Source: Limnohabitans sp. (GTDB taxonomy: Bacteria; Pseudomonadota; Gammaproteobacteria; Burkholderiales; Burkholderiaceae_C). From it: a DNA stretch of 6,137 bases. Shown here one piece after another: positions 6,074-6,137 of the stretch; position 1 is the stretch's first letter, and each line of letters opens with the position of its first letter. The stretch covers positions 1-6,137 of the forward strand of contig JAKFXJ010000110.1 of the NCBI GenBank assembly GCA_021731425.1. Reading direction: 5' to 3'. Made by a program: the position numbers and the translations under genes. The notes beneath the pieces were generated by a model. The model was not told the DNA's origin and made no database searches. It saw only the letters and a program-made list of their open reading frames with translations.

Positions 6074-6137
6074 ATGAATCAAAAGCGATTTCCAGAAGAA
6101 TTCAAGATTGAAGCGGTCCGCCAGATCGTTGAGCGGG
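6074..6137 (+). CDS. IS3-family transposase OrfA (N-terminus only)
   Basis: The first 21 codons read MNQKRFPEEFKIEAVRQIVE-R, the standard opening of the small helix-turn-helix OrfA protein (transposase_8 type) of IS3-family elements; the frame is open to the right edge. OrfA binds the element ends, and a programmed frameshift into orfB normally makes the active transposase. ATG 6074 follows a strong Shine-Dalgarno, AGGAGGT at 6064-6070, the only near-consensus one before a start in this window, in keeping with a foreign origin. Confidence 0.85.
   Translation, partial: MNQKRFPEEFKIEAVRQIVER

Larger units (their letters stand above)
6011..6137 (+). mobile_element. Left end of an IS3-family insertion sequence
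   Basis: The sequence from 6011, TGAATCGACCC then TGTAGACACC, has the same build as the terminal repeat of IS3 itself (TGATCCTACCC, then TGGACAC), including the terminal TGA. It lies 63 bases before a transposase orfA, a normal leader length. I therefore set the element border at 6011; 6028 (TGTAGACACC) is the alternative. IS3-family elements duplicate three or four bases of target, so TGG (6008-6010) or TTGG is the expected repeat at the other, unseen end. The orfB reading frame and right end lie outside the window. Confidence 0.7.

Noticed and set aside
6011..6111. C-terminal 33 codons of the open frame beginning at 5812
   Set aside because: They are read from the insertion-sequence leader and orfA in another frame; they do not belong to the native membrane protein.

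Overview
The window looks like a chromosomal segment of a betaproteobacterium, most likely Burkholderiales of the Comamonadaceae type. The reasons are high GC with strong third-position G/C bias, the protein sequences (an AmpG-type permease, a CpxR-like regulator, an M48 protease, a METTL21-like methyltransferase) and tight gene packing. The assignment rests on recognition of protein style; no search was run. No tRNA, rRNA or CRISPR array is visible.

Layout. Positions 1-3196 are all minus strand and are transcribed in the order ampG-like muropeptide permease, OmpR/CpxR-class response regulator, HAMP-type sensor histidine kinase. The kinase runs off the left edge, so its ATP-binding end is missing. 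A 69-base gap separates the permease from the regulator and holds GTAAA-N5-GTAAA, which matches the classical CpxR binding box. This suggests that the two-component pair regulates itself. Positions 3197-3325 form a divergent promoter region. From 3326 an M48 zinc metalloprotease with a possible twin-arginine export signal runs on the plus strand. It meets, tail to tail with a 6-base gap, a minus-strand metallo-beta-lactamase-fold hydrolase of the YcbL/glyoxalase-II-like type (4205-4846). Divergent from that is a plus-strand SAM-dependent methyltransferase with no ATG start (about 4968-5714). At 5812 a membrane protein begins, probably the N-terminal part of a sensor or GGDEF-type signalling protein. 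After about 66 codons it is cut by the left end of an IS3-family insertion sequence, whose orfA starts at 6074 and runs off the right edge.

How the parts may work together. The permease (peptidoglycan recycling), the CpxRA-like pair (envelope stress sensing) and the exported M48 protease (envelope protein quality control) make a plausible cell-envelope neighbourhood. Only the CpxR-type box gives direct sequence support for a regulatory link. The hydrolase and methyltransferase look like ordinary housekeeping neighbours.

Most notable signals: the CpxR-type box; a repeated GATAAT-N6-ATG arrangement in front of two unrelated genes, which predicts leaderless mRNAs; the IS3 insertion into a membrane signalling gene; and two mutually exclusive hairpins in the IS leader, one of which would mask the orfA ribosome binding site. 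I found no convincing wholly new multi-gene system.
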